Below are positions 1 to 8,695 of a stretch of DNA of 64,000 nt, piece by piece. This stretch comes from Stagnihabitans lacustris. Lineage in GTDB: Bacteria > Pseudomonadota > Alphaproteobacteria > Rhodobacterales > Rhodobacteraceae. The first letter of the stretch is position 1. The number at the start of each line of letters is the position of its first letter. Location: positions 434,001-498,000 of the forward strand of contig NZ_JAPDGS010000002.1 of the NCBI RefSeq assembly GCF_025950525.1, given 5' to 3'. The position numbers and the translations under genes are program-made. The notes below the pieces were generated by a model. It saw nothing but the letters and a program-made list of their open reading frames with translations, ran no database searches and was not told the origin of the DNA.

Positions 1-477
1 CTGTTCTATCCCTTCCTGGACGATGCGTCGGTGAACATCATCGGGGTCGAGGCCGGCGGCAAGGGTGTGGACGACCGGATGGAGCATTGCGCCAGTCTGA
101 CCGGTGGCCGTCCGGGCGTGCTGCATGGCAACCGGACCTATCTGTTGCAGGACAATGACGGGCAGATCCTGGAGGGCTTCTCGATCTCGGCCGGTCTGGA
201 TTACCCCGGGATCGGGCCGGAACATTCCTGGCTTCACGACATTGGCCGGGCGCAATATGTGTCGATCACCGACAAGGAGGCGCTGGAGGCCTTTCAGCTG
301 TGCTGCCGGTTGGAGGGGATCATCCCGGCGCTGGAGCCGTCCCATGCCCTCGCCCATGTGATGAAGATCGCGCCGACGCTGCCGCGCGACCATATCATCG
401 TGATGAACATGTGTGGCCGCGGCGACAAAGATATCTTCACCGTCGCCAAGCACCTGGGTGTGCAAGTCGCCGTCTGA
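1..477 (+). CDS. trpB: Tryptophan synthase beta chain, 3' fragment
   Basis: The reading frame is open from base 1, so this is the last 158 codons of a gene cut by the window edge. TrpB is the PLP enzyme that condenses indole with serine in the final step of tryptophan synthesis, as the beta part of the alpha2beta2 complex. The fragment carries the family blocks [21 protein letters not shown] and the C-terminal GRGDKDIF. A cysteine precedes GRGDKD, where E. coli has the serine that contacts the PLP ring nitrogen; this is a natural variant, not damage. A strong hairpin follows the stop. The upstream gene is outside the window, so the operon cannot be judged. Confidence 0.95.
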   Translation: MFYPFLDDASVNIIGVEAGGKGVDDRMEHCASLTGGRPGVLHGNRTYLLQDNDGQILEGFSISAGLDYPGIGPEHSWLHDIGRAQYVSITDKEALEAFQLCCRLEGIIPALEPSHALAHVMKIAPTLPRDHIIVMNMCGRGDKDIFTVAKHLGVQVAV

Positions 478-485
478 AGTCTTGA

Positions 486-528
486 CCATGGCAAAGGGCT
501 CCGCCTTGGGCGGGGCCCTTTGCCATGG
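486..528 (+). terminator. Hairpin after trpB
   Basis: A 13-bp perfect inverted repeat (CCATGGCAAAGGG ... CCCTTTGCCATGG) begins 8 bases after the trpB stop. No clear T-tract follows, so it may act as a Rho-independent-like terminator or as a 3'-end stabiliser. Confidence 0.7.
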
Positions 529-710
529 GCGGGTCCTGCCGACTGCGCCCGCGCTCTGCGCCGCCCCCCGTCGCCCTGCCGACTGAGAGCCGGAAGAAGC
601 CCCCCGGGTCACCTGAACGCAAATGCAGTCGGCGGGGCGACGGTGGAGGTCCGGACGCGGCAGGGCAGTTGGGCAGGGCAGTCGGGCGGGGGCAGTCGGC
701 GGGGCCCCCT
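529..710. other. Gene-free GC-rich spacer with short repeats
   Basis: No convincing gene. The words GCCGACTG and CAGTCGGC recur in both orientations (for example near 538, 578, 624 and 690), so parts could fold. It lies between two convergent genes (trpB plus, a UPF0060-type gene minus). Short open frames here are GC artefacts. Confidence 0.5.
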
Positions 711-1022
711 TCAGGCCTGGCTGAGGATCACCAGCGCGCCCAGCAGGGCCAGCCCGGCGCCGATCAGGTCCCTTGCCGTCGGTACCGCGCCTTCCACCAG
801 CCAGAGCCAGACCAGAGAGGCCGCGATATAGACCCCGCCATAGGCCGCATAGCTTTTCCCGGCATGGGAAGGTGGGGTCAGGGCCAGGGCAAAGGCGAAG
901 ACCGCAAGCGCTGCCGCTCCGGGGATCAGCCACAGCGCGCTTGCGCCGCGCCACCATGACCAGACGGCAAAGCAGCCTGCGATCTCGGCCAGGGCGGCCA
1001 GGGCGTAGAGCGGGAGGCTCAT
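711..1022 (-). CDS. YnfA/UPF0060 family membrane protein
   Basis: A 103-residue protein with four hydrophobic segments, close to the usual ~108 residues of the UPF0060 (YnfA) family of inner-membrane, SMR-like proteins. Recognisable blocks are the N-terminal [11 protein letters not shown] and the central [20 protein letters not shown]. Its ATG overlaps the stop of the upstream minus-strand gene (ATGA), so the two are probably translationally coupled and follow nadE. The family resembles small multidrug transporters, but the substrate here is unknown. Confidence 0.88.
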   Translation of the reverse strand: MSLPLYALAALAEIAGCFAVWSWWRGASALWLIPGAAALAVFAFALALTPPSHAGKSYAAYGGVYIAASLVWLWLVEGAVPTARDLIGAGLALLGALVILSQA

Positions 1023-1492
1023 GGGGTCTCCTGTGGGCGGTGGGCTTCAAGCGCGGCCATGACCTCGGCCAGGGGCGCATCCAGGACCCTGGACCGATAC
1101 AGCAGCCCGCCCCTGTTCAAATTCTGGTCGCCAAGCAGCTGGCTCCAGAAATCCATCCGCGTCTTGTAGCGGGTCAGGTTGTGCAGCTCGATGCGCAGGC
1201 AGTCGCGGTTGAACCGGCCTTGTCGCACCTGGATGACCTGGGCCCTGCCGACGTCCTCCCAAGGGATCAGGCCAAGCAGCCAGACCTCCAGCCCCCCCGC
1301 GCTGATCCGCAGCAGCACCGGGTTGCGCTGCAGGCGAAACACAATCGGGATCACCGAGACGATCATCAGCAGCTGGCAAATCGGAGCGGCCACCGGAAAG
1401 AGCGCGTCGCGCGCGGGGCCTTCCCAAAGCGCGGGGCTTGGCCCCATATTGATCTGCGCCACGACACAAAGCACGCCGAAGGCCGTCCACAA
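1019..1492 (-). CDS. Small membrane protein, start uncertain
   Basis: A 157-residue product read from TTG at 1492. Two N-terminal hydrophobic stretches ([13 protein letters not shown] and a second around residues 35-55) are followed by a soluble part rich in R, L and V that resembles a bacterial PH-like fold, although no family was recognised firmly. No good ribosome-binding site precedes the TTG. A longer form from CTG at 1555 would overlap the nadE stop (CTGA), has GGAGG just upstream, and adds a basic N-terminus plus a complete first membrane helix. Adjacent genes are nadE upstream and the UPF0060 gene downstream. Confidence 0.6.
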   Translation of the reverse strand: MWTAFGVLCVVAQINMGPSPALWEGPARDALFPVAAPICQLLMIVSVIPIVFRLQRNPVLLRISAGGLEVWLLGLIPWEDVGRAQVIQVRQGRFNRDCLRIELHNLTRYKTRMDFWSQLLGDQNLNRGGLLYRSRVLDAPLAEVMAALEAHRPQETP

Positions 1493-1551
1493 CAGGACGG
1501 AAAGCAGCGCCGTGGCCCTGTTCTGCCGAAACGCGACCTTGGGGCTGCCGC

Positions 1552-3201
1552 TCAGCGGTCCCTCCAGCGGTTCGCGATGGGATAGCGCCGGTCCAGCCAG
1601 AAGGCTTTCTTCGTCAGCTTGACCCCCGGGGCGGATTGGAAGCGTTTGTATTCGCTGATGTAAAGCAGGTGTTCGATGCGCTTCACAATGGCCTCATCGA
1701 AGCCCTGCGATACGATCTCGGCCACGGAGAGTTCGTTTTCCACCAGCCCCTCCAGGATCGCGTCCAGCACGGGGTAGGGGGGAAGCGAGTCCTCGTCCTT
1801 CTGGTTGTCGCGCAACTCGGCTGAGGGCGGCTTTTCGATCACGCGCGGCGGGATCACGACCCCCGCAGGCCCCGCCATCCAATCCCGGTGGTTCGCGTTC
1901 CGCCAGCGGCAGGCGTCGAAGACCCGGGTTTTATACAGGTCCTTCAGCGGGTTATACCCGCCGTTCATATCGCCATAGATCGTGCAATAGCCCACCGCCA
2001 TTTCCGACTTGTTGCCGGTGGTCAAAAGCATCGCGCCGGTCTTGTTCGACAGCGCCATCAGCAGAAGACCGCGCAGGCGGCTTTGGATGTTCTCTTCGGT
2101 GATGCCGGGCTCAGTGCCGGCAAACAGGGGCGCCAGAGCCTCGCCCACGGCCTCTTGCGGGCCGCTGATCGGCACCGTGTCCAGCCGCGTCCCCAAGGCG
2201 CGGGCCACGCCTGCGGCATCCTCTAGCGAATGGGCCGAGGTAAAGCGCGACGGCAGCATGACGCAATGGACGTTCGAAGGCCCCAGAGCATCGGCGGCGA
2301 TGGCGGCGACCAGGGCAGAGTCCACACCGCCCGACAGGCCCAGGATCACCTTGGCAAACCCGGTCTTGCGGCAATAATCCTTCAAGGACAGGACCATGGC
2401 GTGATAATCGGCCTCATGCGCCTCGGGCCAGACCGCCAGAGCCGTGGGCCGCGCCCGCCAGCCGTCCGGGCCAAGGTCGAAGTCGACATGGGCCAGCGCG
2501 GTCTGGAACTGCGGCAGCGAGGCCACAAGCTCTCCACCGGGGTTCAGCACGAAACTGGCCCCGTCAAAGACCTGATCATCCTGGCCGCCCACCATGTTCA
2601 GATACACAAGCGGCAAGCCGGTTTCGACCACGCGGGACACCATCAGCCCCATCCGCACATCCACCTTGCCGCGGTGATAGGGCGAGCCATTGGGGACGAA
2701 CAGGATCTCGGCCCCGGTCTCGGCCAGCGTTTCGGCCACATCGGCGTGCCAGGCATCCTCGCAGATCGGCACGCCCAGGCGCACGGGGCCCACGACGACG
2801 GGGCCAGAGATATCGGCCGGGGTGAACAGGCGCTTTTCGTCAAAAACGCCGTTGTTGGGCAGTTCATGCTTCAGGACCGAGGTCACAACCCCGCCCTGCA
2901 GGATGTGGAAGGCGTTGTAAAGCTTGCCTTCTTTGACGGCGGGCCCGCCGAGCCCCAGCGCGGGACCCTCGGCGCAGGCCAGGGCGAGCGCCGCGATCCG
3001 ATCCAATGCCGCCGCGACGAAAGCCGGTTTCAGGATCAGGTCCTGGGTCTGATAGCCGGTGATGAACATCTCTGTCAGACAGACCATATGGGCGCCGGCC
3101 TGCTTGCCCGCCTCCCAGGCGGCGCGGGCGCGGGCGGCATTGCCATCCAGGTCGCCCAGGATGGGGTTTTCTTGGGCAAGCGTCAGGCGGAAATGGGTCA
3201 T
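1552..3201 (-). CDS. nadE: Glutamine-dependent NAD+ synthetase
   Basis: A 549-residue cytosolic two-domain enzyme that amidates nicotinic acid adenine dinucleotide to NAD+. The N-terminal nitrilase-type glutaminase domain shows the Glu-Lys-Cys triad: E44 in CLTEMF, K111 in VLKHELPNNG and C147 in GVPICEDAW. The C-terminal synthetase domain has the PP-loop LGLSGGVDSA near 288-297. Length is typical of the glutaminase-fused class. The ATG at 3201 follows AGGAG at normal spacing; seven further in-frame codons upstream lack such support. A small membrane gene starts at or just after its stop, suggesting a transcript of three genes. Confidence 0.96.
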   Translation of the reverse strand: MTHFRLTLAQENPILGDLDGNAARARAAWEAGKQAGAHMVCLTEMFITGYQTQDLILKPAFVAAALDRIAALALACAEGPALGLGGPAVKEGKLYNAFHILQGGVVTSVLKHELPNNGVFDEKRLFTPADISGPVVVGPVRLGVPICEDAWHADVAETLAETGAEILFVPNGSPYHRGKVDVRMGLMVSRVVETGLPLVYLNMVGGQDDQVFDGASFVLNPGGELVASLPQFQTALAHVDFDLGPDGWRARPTALAVWPEAHEADYHAMVLSLKDYCRKTGFAKVILGLSGGVDSALVAAIAADALGPSNVHCVMLPSRFTSAHSLEDAAGVARALGTRLDTVPISGPQEAVGEALAPLFAGTEPGITEENIQSRLRGLLLMALSNKTGAMLLTTGNKSEMAVGYCTIYGDMNGGYNPLKDLYKTRVFDACRWRNANHRDWMAGPAGVVIPPRVIEKPPSAELRDNQKDEDSLPPYPVLDAILEGLVENELSVAEIVSQGFDEAIVKRIEHLLYISEYKRFQSAPGVKLTKKAFWLDRRYPIANRWRDR

Positions 3202-3354
3202 GGCGGGCTCCTGCGGTGCCATGGTTCTAGCAGGTTCGGGGCCGGGGAAAAGGGGTGGTGCCCCGGGTTGCGCCCAAGGAGGAGCCCGGGATCAGCTTGT
3301 CAGCGGGGCCTCCGGGCGGCTAGGGTCGGGGCGCGCTTGGCAAGGGAGTTTGCG

Positions 3355-4767
3355 ATGTCGAAATGGATGGTCCTTGGGGTGACGGCGGCCCTTATTGCGG
3401 GCGGTGTCGCATCCGCCATGGCGCAAGAGGTCGTGACCAAGCAATTCGACAATGGCGCGGTTTACGAAGGCACGCTGAAGGACGGCAAGCTGGACGGGAC
3501 GGGCACTTACAAGATGCCCGATGGATTCGAATACACCGGACAATGGGTCGCCGGAGAGATCAAGGGCGAGGGCCGGGCGCAATTCCCCGACGGCTCGATC
3601 TATGAGGGCTCTTTTGCGGCGGGGGTGCCCGACGGGCGCGGCAAGATCGCCTGGGCCGAGGGTGGCAGCTATCAGGGCGACTGGGTGGCGGGGGCGATCA
3701 CCGGGACCGGGGTTTGGACCGGGGCGGATGGCGCGGTCTATGAGGGCGGCTTTCTGGGCGGCCAGCGCGAGGGCCAGGGCAAGCTCACCGAACCCGGCGG
3801 CGCGGTCTTTGAAGGCGCCTGGGTCGCGGGCAAGAAAGAGGGCGCGGGCAAGCTGACCTATGCCGATGGCTCGGTCTATGATGGCGCCTTCCGTGCCGAT
3901 CTGCCCGAGGGCAAGGGCAAGCTGACGGCCAAGGATGGCACGGTCTATGAGGGCGACTGGACGGCGGGCCAGGTGAATGGCCAGGGCCGCATGGTCCAGG
4001 CCAATGGCGACATCTACGAGGGCGCCTTCAAGACCGACCAGCGCGAGGGTCAGGGCAAGGTCGTCTGGAAGGCGGGCGGGTCCTATGAGGGCGGCTTCAA
4101 GGCGGGCTTGCGCGAGGGCCAGGGGATCTGGGTCTCGGGCGATGGCAAGACCTATCGCGGGGCTTGGGTTGCCGGCGTGATGCAGGGGCGCGGCGTGATG
4201 ACCTATGCCGATGGCTCGGTCTATGACGGGGCCTTTGTGGCGGGCCTGCCCGAGGGCCTGGGCAAGATCACCCGCAAGGATGGCAGTTCCTATGAGGGCG
4301 CCTGGGTCAAGGGCGCAATCGAGGGCAAGGGTCGGGCGGCCTATGTTGGCGGCGCGGTCTATGAGGGCGTTTTCAAGGCGGGCCAACCCGAGGGGATCGG
4401 CCGCATGGCCTGGGCCGATGGCCAGACCTATCAGGGCCAATGGAAGGCGGCCGAGCGCGAGGGCTTTGGCATCGCGACCTATCCTGACGGCACGGTCTAT
4501 CAGGGCGGCTTTGCCAAGGGGCTGCGCCAGGGCAAGGGCAAGCTGATCATGGCGGATGGCTTTGTCTATGTCGGCGACTGGGTCACGGGCGAGATCCGGG
4601 GCCGCGGCGTGGCGACCTATCCGGGCGGCGAGGTCTATGAGGGCGATTTCGTCAACGGCGTGCGCGAGGGCCAGGGCAAGCTGGTCTACAAGAACGGCGA
4701 TGTGTCAGAAGGCCAATGGCGCGCGGGCATCCTGATCGCCCCACCCGAGGCGCCTGCTGAGAACTAG
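3355..4767 (+). CDS. Secreted MORN-repeat protein (19 repeats)
   Basis: A 470-residue protein with a signal peptide (hydrophobic core followed by SAMAQ at 21-25) and then almost nothing but MORN repeats of about 23 residues. Counting the Y-x-G core gives 19 copies (VYEGTL, EYTGQW, IYEGSF and so on). The residue closing each core mostly alternates F and W, so the practical unit is a ~46-residue double repeat. The ATG at 3355 has GGGAG upstream. MORN repeats are elongated beta-sheet scaffolds known in lipid or protein contact. The role here is unknown; the signal peptide suggests periplasm or cell surface. It is divergent from nadE. Confidence 0.88.
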   Translation: MSKWMVLGVTAALIAGGVASAMAQEVVTKQFDNGAVYEGTLKDGKLDGTGTYKMPDGFEYTGQWVAGEIKGEGRAQFPDGSIYEGSFAAGVPDGRGKIAWAEGGSYQGDWVAGAITGTGVWTGADGAVYEGGFLGGQREGQGKLTEPGGAVFEGAWVAGKKEGAGKLTYADGSVYDGAFRADLPEGKGKLTAKDGTVYEGDWTAGQVNGQGRMVQANGDIYEGAFKTDQREGQGKVVWKAGGSYEGGFKAGLREGQGIWVSGDGKTYRGAWVAGVMQGRGVMTYADGSVYDGAFVAGLPEGLGKITRKDGSSYEGAWVKGAIEGKGRAAYVGGAVYEGVFKAGQPEGIGRMAWADGQTYQGQWKAAEREGFGIATYPDGTVYQGGFAKGLRQGKGKLIMADGFVYVGDWVTGEIRGRGVATYPGGEVYEGDFVNGVREGQGKLVYKNGDVSEGQWRAGILIAPPEAPAEN

Positions 4768-5041
4768 GCGGAGCGCGCAAAGCGCGCAAGATTTTCATCT
4801 CGCCTCTGGCCTGCGGCCAACCGGCTCGGGCGAAGGGCCTCCGGCGGGAGTATTTGGGCCAATGTGAAAGACAAAGGCCCGGGCAAGTGCATCTTGCGCG
4901 ATGTTGCGCCAGCGGGGCGTGGTTAGAGGTCGGGGGCGCGGTTGGGCCCTTCTTCGTCTTTCACATTGATCCAAATATTCCGGGGGGTGAGGGGGGCAGC
5001 GCCCCCCTGCGCGGGTGGGGCCCAGACCTGCGCGGTGGGGC
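4768..5041. repeat. Extended box element, inverted pair after the MORN gene
   Basis: Directly after the MORN stop comes a composite repeat: GGAGCGCGCAAAGCGCGC, then CTCGCCTCTGGCCTGCGGCC, then the forward box (CCGGCGGGAGTATTTG to AATGTGAAAG, 4841-4870). An inverted copy lies at 4958-4985 (CTTTCACATTGATCC to CCGGGG). The two can pair around an ~85-nt loop and both carry the rare variant AATGTGAAAGAC/GTCTTTCACATT. The same upstream module recurs at 8474-8572 after gltX. A G/C hairpin (GGGGGGCAGCGCCCCCC, near 4991-5008) follows. Confidence 0.75.
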
Positions 5042-6001
5042 CTAGACCTGAGAGATCACACATTCCGGCAAAAGCCGCAGCACGTCTTCAGCCCGGCAAA
5101 GCTGCGTGGCATCCGTCGTTACCGCGGCCGAGGCTGCAGCCGTGCCCATGGCCAGCGCGGCTTCGGGCCCCTCGCCACGCGCCAGCGTCAGCACGAGGCC
5201 TGCCACAAAGCTGTCACCCGCCCCCACCGTCGACCTGACCTTGACCTTGGCCGCCTTGGCAAAGATGCGGCGGTCGTTATCCACCAGCACCGACCCATCG
5301 GCCCCGCGTGCCACGATCACCGTCCGCGCCACCCCCGCCTTGACCAGACCCGCGGCGAAATCGGCGGAGTCCGAGCGGGTGGCAAGGGGGCGACCGGCCA
5401 GGCTCTCGGCCTCGTCGCCATCCATCCGCAGGATCGCAAGGCCGGGGATCGGGTTGCTGACCGCCTCGACCAGGGCGGGGCCGGAAGTGTCCAGCACCAC
5501 GTTCAGCCCCGGCATGGCCCGCGCCAGACGTGCCGGAAAGTCCACCGGCACGCCGGGCGGCTGGCTGCCCGAGATCACGCCAAAAGCCCCCGGGCGGGCC
5601 GAGGCGCGCAGCAGGGTGAAGACCCGCGTCTGATCCTCGTCCGACCATTTCGGCCCCGGCAGCATGAAGCGGTATTGCCGCCCGGTGGTCGTCTCGGTCA
5701 CGGTCAGGCTTTGCCGCGTCTCGCCGGGGGCGGTCAGGGCCAGGAAGGGCACGCCCTCATTCCGGATCAGGCCGGCCAGCCGGTCGCCGGTCAACCCGCC
5801 CAGGGCCACCAGCGCCAGGCTTTCCCCGCCCAGGGCACTGATCGCCCGGCTGACATTCAGCCCACCGCCGCCCGGGTCCAGCAAAGGGTCCGAACAGCGC
5901 AGCTTTTGATCCGGGATCAGCGCCGGCACATCCGAGGACATGTCCAGCGCCGGGTTCAGCGTCAGCGTCACGACCGGAGTTTGCTGGGCGGGATTGGGCA
6001 T
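5042..6001 (-). CDS. pfkB: PfkB-type phosphofructokinase
   Basis: A 319-residue ribokinase-fold sugar kinase. It resembles E. coli PfkB (minor 6-phosphofructokinase) along its length: TLTLNPALD at the start, KLRCSDPLLDPGGGGLNVSRA, YRFMLPGP, SGSQPPGV, and STVGAGDSFVAG with the catalytic base Asp near 263. The C-terminal LCRAEDVLRLL is also PfkB-like. It phosphorylates fructose 6-phosphate using ATP, although 1-phosphofructokinase or tagatose-6-phosphate kinase cannot be excluded within this family. It starts 3 bases after the stop of an upstream secreted-protein gene, so both are in one operon. Confidence 0.85.
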   Translation of the reverse strand: MPNPAQQTPVVTLTLNPALDMSSDVPALIPDQKLRCSDPLLDPGGGGLNVSRAISALGGESLALVALGGLTGDRLAGLIRNEGVPFLALTAPGETRQSLTVTETTTGRQYRFMLPGPKWSDEDQTRVFTLLRASARPGAFGVISGSQPPGVPVDFPARLARAMPGLNVVLDTSGPALVEAVSNPIPGLAILRMDGDEAESLAGRPLATRSDSADFAAGLVKAGVARTVIVARGADGSVLVDNDRRIFAKAAKVKVRSTVGAGDSFVAGLVLTLARGEGPEAALAMGTAAASAAVTTDATQLCRAEDVLRLLPECVISQV

Positions 6002-6004
6002 CGG

Positions 6005-6586
6005 CTACTCCGCGATTTCGATGGCGGTCTGGAAGGACCCGGATTTCTGGCTGTTCTTGTCGCGCAGGGTTGTCACCAAAGTATAGCGCCCCGGTTTGAT
6101 ACCCTGCAAAGTATAGGTGATATTGGCCGGAATTTCGCGGTTCAGATGCCGCGAGGTGGTGTTGTATTGCGTCACCTCGGGCAGGTTGGCCAATTGGTTT
6201 CCGCCCGAATCCAGCACCTGCAGGTCGATGAAGAAATTGACCGACCAAAGCCCCTCGCCGGGATTGCCATAGTCGAAACCCACCGGCTCGCAGTAAATCA
6301 AGACCGGCTCGCCCTGTTTGAAGACATTGGTCGCGCGGGGGTTATAGACGCCGTATCCCGTGGCCTCTGTTTCGACCAGCAGGGCCTGGGTGAACGACAT
6401 CTCCAGCGCCTGGGCCCAGACCCCGGCCAGCAGGTCCTGGGCCAGCGACACCGCCGCCGCGCCATCGCCCTCGGCCAATTTGCCCTCGATGGCGGCGGCC
6501 TGATCGGCCACCGGGCCGGCAAAGGCAGCAGAGGCGAGGGCACCCCACAAGAGAAGTCCGGCAGAAATCCGCATGCAATAGGTCAT
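6005..6586 (-). CDS. Secreted protein of unknown function, upstream of pfkB
   Basis: A product of 193 residues from ATG 6586 (or 189 from the ATG at 6574) with a clear signal peptide (LLLWGALASAAFAGP). The mature part begins with an alpha-helical stretch and ends in a beta-rich domain (NPRATNVFKQGEPVLIYCEP ... GIKPGRYTLVTTLRDK) of the kind used for carbohydrate-type or Ig-like sandwiches. No family was recognised. It lies 3 bases ahead of pfkB, so the two are co-expressed, but nothing in the sequence explains why a periplasmic protein is tied to a glycolytic kinase. Confidence 0.75.
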   Translation of the reverse strand: MTYCMRISAGLLLWGALASAAFAGPVADQAAAIEGKLAEGDGAAAVSLAQDLLAGVWAQALEMSFTQALLVETEATGYGVYNPRATNVFKQGEPVLIYCEPVGFDYGNPGEGLWSVNFFIDLQVLDSGGNQLANLPEVTQYNTTSRHLNREIPANITYTLQGIKPGRYTLVTTLRDKNSQKSGSFQTAIEIAE

Positions 6587-6641
6587 GCCCGCAGGTTTAA
6601 CCGTGAACAGGGGGTGGGGGAAGGGGGCTCATCCACGCGCT

Positions 6642-7049
6642 CTATTCCCACCAGGGGTCGATGGCGGCGATATCGTCATCGGACCAGCCGAAATGATGGG
6701 CCAATTCGTGGACCAGAACATGGGACACCAATTCCCCCAAAGAGACATTCCCGCGGTCGATCCATTCTTCCAGGATCGGACGGCGATACAAGAAGATCTG
6801 GTCCGGCCGCGGATCGGGCTCTGACAGGCGCTTTTCGGTCAGGGGGATGCCGTCGTAAAGCCCGGTCAGATCATAGGGGTCCTCGATCTGCAGCGCCTCA
6901 AGGATTTCGGGCTCGGCGAAATCGGCGATCACCAGACGGACTTCGGTGGCGGCAATGCGAAAGGCCTCGGGCAGGGCTTGGCGCGCGGCCTCGGCCAAGG
7001 AGAGGATCAGCGCCCCATCGGGGGCAAGGGCGTCGGATGGGGTCAACAT
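6642..7049 (-). CDS. Mini-zincin metallopeptidase family protein
   Basis: A 135-residue soluble protein with the zinc-protease motif HELAHHFGWSDDD (HELAH at 114-118) and PDQIFLYRRPI upstream, the pattern of the minimal gluzincin/DUF1025-like (Zincin_1) family. The start at 7049 is the ATG giving the compact family length; a longer frame runs into the divergent gltX promoter region and is not credible. There is no signal peptide, so it is likely cytoplasmic. The substrate is unknown. It is divergently arranged with gltX. Confidence 0.87.
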   Translation of the reverse strand: MLTPSDALAPDGALILSLAEAARQALPEAFRIAATEVRLVIADFAEPEILEALQIEDPYDLTGLYDGIPLTEKRLSEPDPRPDQIFLYRRPILEEWIDRGNVSLGELVSHVLVHELAHHFGWSDDDIAAIDPWWE

Positions 7050-7142
7050 CGGCCAAGGATGGGGGGTGCGCCCCGGTCCCGCAAGGCCTTTTGCTGGACA
7101 AATCGCTTGGGAAGTGACAGGGAAAGCGGAAATCTGGAGTTC

Positions 7143-8474
7143 ATGATGACCCGTCCGACTGTCACCCGCTTTGCCCCCTCGCCCACCGGTTACATCCATG
7201 TGGGCAACCTGCGCACCGCCTTGATGAATTACCTGATCGCCCGCAAGACCGGCGGCACCTTCATCCTGCGGCTGGACGACACGGACCAAGAGCGGTCAAA
7301 GCAGGAATACATCGACGGCCTGAAGCAGGACCTGGAGTGGCTGGGCCTGCATTGGGACCGCATCGAACAGCAGTCGCTGCGCTTTGACCGCTACCGCGAG
7401 GCGGCAGAGGGGCTGAAGGCGGCGGGGCGGTTCTATGAGTGTTTCGAGACGCCGGTGGAACTGGACCTGAAACGGAAAAAACAGCTGAACATGGGCCGCC
7501 CACCGGTCTATGATCGGTCGTCCTATCGGCTGACCGAGGCCGAGCGCGAGGCCATGCGCGCCGAGGGGCGTCAAGGCTATTGGCGTTTCCTGCTGGAACA
7601 GAACCGCATCGAATGGCCGGATGGCATCCTGGGCGATATCTCGATCGACGCGGCTTCGGTGTCGGACCCGGTCTTGATCCGGGCGGATGGGCAGATCCTG
7701 TATACCTTTGCCTCTTCGGTGGATGACATTGACATGGGGGTCACGAATATCGTCCGCGGCGCCGATCACGTGACCAATACCGCGACGCAGATCCAGATCA
7801 TGCAGGCGATGGGCGGCACGCCTCCGGCCTTTGCGCACCATTCGCTGTTGACCGGGCCGCAGGGCGAGGAACTGTCCAAACGCCTGGGCGTCCTTGCGCT
7901 GCGTGACCTGCGCGAGCGCGGGGTAGAGCCGATGGCTCTGCTGTCCCTGATGGCGCGGCTGGGGTCGTCGAAGCCCGTGGAAGTGGCCGGTTCGGTGGAA
8001 GAGCTGATCGCGGGTTTCGACGTCGAAAGCTTTGGCGCGGCGCCGACCAAGCTGGATAGCGAGGACCTCTTCCCCCTGACCCGCGCGATCCTTGGGGCCC
8101 GGCCTTACGCGCAGGTCAAGGCTCAGGTCGCGGCGCTGGGCGTGCCCGATGCCATCGCCGAGGATTTCTGGAATGTCGCGCGTGAGAACATCACCGTGAT
8201 GGCCGATCTGGCCGCGTGGTGGACCCTGTTCCGCGACGGCGCCGAGCCCCTGGTGGACGAAGAGGACCGCGATTTCGTGGCCCAAGCGCTTGCGATGCTG
8301 CCGGCCCAGCCCTGGACGAAGGACACCTGGGGCCAGTGGACGGCGGCGGTCAAGGAGGCCACGGGCCGCAAGGGCAAGGGCCTCTTCCGCCCCTTGCGCC
8401 GCGCGCTGACGGGCCGCGACGCAGGCCCCGAAATGGCCGATGTCATGCCCTTGCTGCAAACGGTCCGCAAGTAA
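7143..8474 (+). CDS. gltX: Glutamyl-tRNA synthetase (class I)
   Basis: A 443-residue enzyme charging tRNA with glutamate. The HIGH-type motif is PSPTGYIHVGN (residues 13-22) and the KMSKS-type motif is the degenerate EELSKRLG (242-249). Length matches the shorter of the two GltX forms common in alphaproteobacteria, which often have two GluRS copies and make Gln-tRNA by amidation; only one is in this window. ATGATG gives two possible starts, 7143 and 7146. The stop is followed at once by a large inverted-box hairpin that probably ends the transcript. Confidence 0.95.
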   Translation: MMTRPTVTRFAPSPTGYIHVGNLRTALMNYLIARKTGGTFILRLDDTDQERSKQEYIDGLKQDLEWLGLHWDRIEQQSLRFDRYREAAEGLKAAGRFYECFETPVELDLKRKKQLNMGRPPVYDRSSYRLTEAEREAMRAEGRQGYWRFLLEQNRIEWPDGILGDISIDAASVSDPVLIRADGQILYTFASSVDDIDMGVTNIVRGADHVTNTATQIQIMQAMGGTPPAFAHHSLLTGPQGEELSKRLGVLALRDLRERGVEPMALLSLMARLGSSKPVEVAGSVEELIAGFDVESFGAAPTKLDSEDLFPLTRAILGARPYAQVKAQVAALGVPDAIAEDFWNVARENITVMADLAAWWTLFRDGAEPLVDEEDRDFVAQALAMLPAQPWTKDTWGQWTAAVKEATGRKGKGLFRPLRRALTGRDAGPEMADVMPLLQTVRK

Positions 8475-8627
8475 ACGGAGCGCCTGCGGCGCAAGGTTAT
8501 TTTCTCGCCTCTGGCCTGCGGCCAACCGGCTCGGACGTGCCTCCGGCGGGAATATTTGGATCAGTATGAAAGAGGGCGCCCCATGCCGGTGGCGCCCTCT
8601 TTCATACTGATCCAAATACTCACGGGG
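8474..8627. repeat. Extended box element with 30-bp hairpin after gltX
   Basis: The same composite as at 4768: GGAGCGCCTGCGGCGC, the CTCGCCTCTGGCCTGCGGCC module, then a forward box (8541-8572) and an inverted box (8599-8627). Arms 8551-8580 and 8591-8620 pair at 29 of 30 positions around a 10-base loop. It is placed to act as a terminator for gltX (plus) and gcvP (minus), which converge here, though no T-run is present. A further GC hairpin (AAGGGGGCC/GGCCCCCTT) lies near 8634-8655. Confidence 0.8.
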
Positions 8628-8695
8628 ATTTTCAAGGGGGCCGTGGCCCCCTTGAAGCGGGGGTGCGGGGGCGGCAGCCCCCGCTTCCCGGCGCG

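Noticed and set aside
2230-3354. Long plus-strand open frame fused to the MORN protein
   Set aside because: It is antisense to nadE, with no ribosome-binding site. The MORN protein has its own ATG at 3355 followed by a clear signal peptide.
3292-4440. Repetitive minus-strand open frame inside the MORN gene
   Set aside because: It only mirrors the DNA periodicity of the MORN repeats; no start signals.
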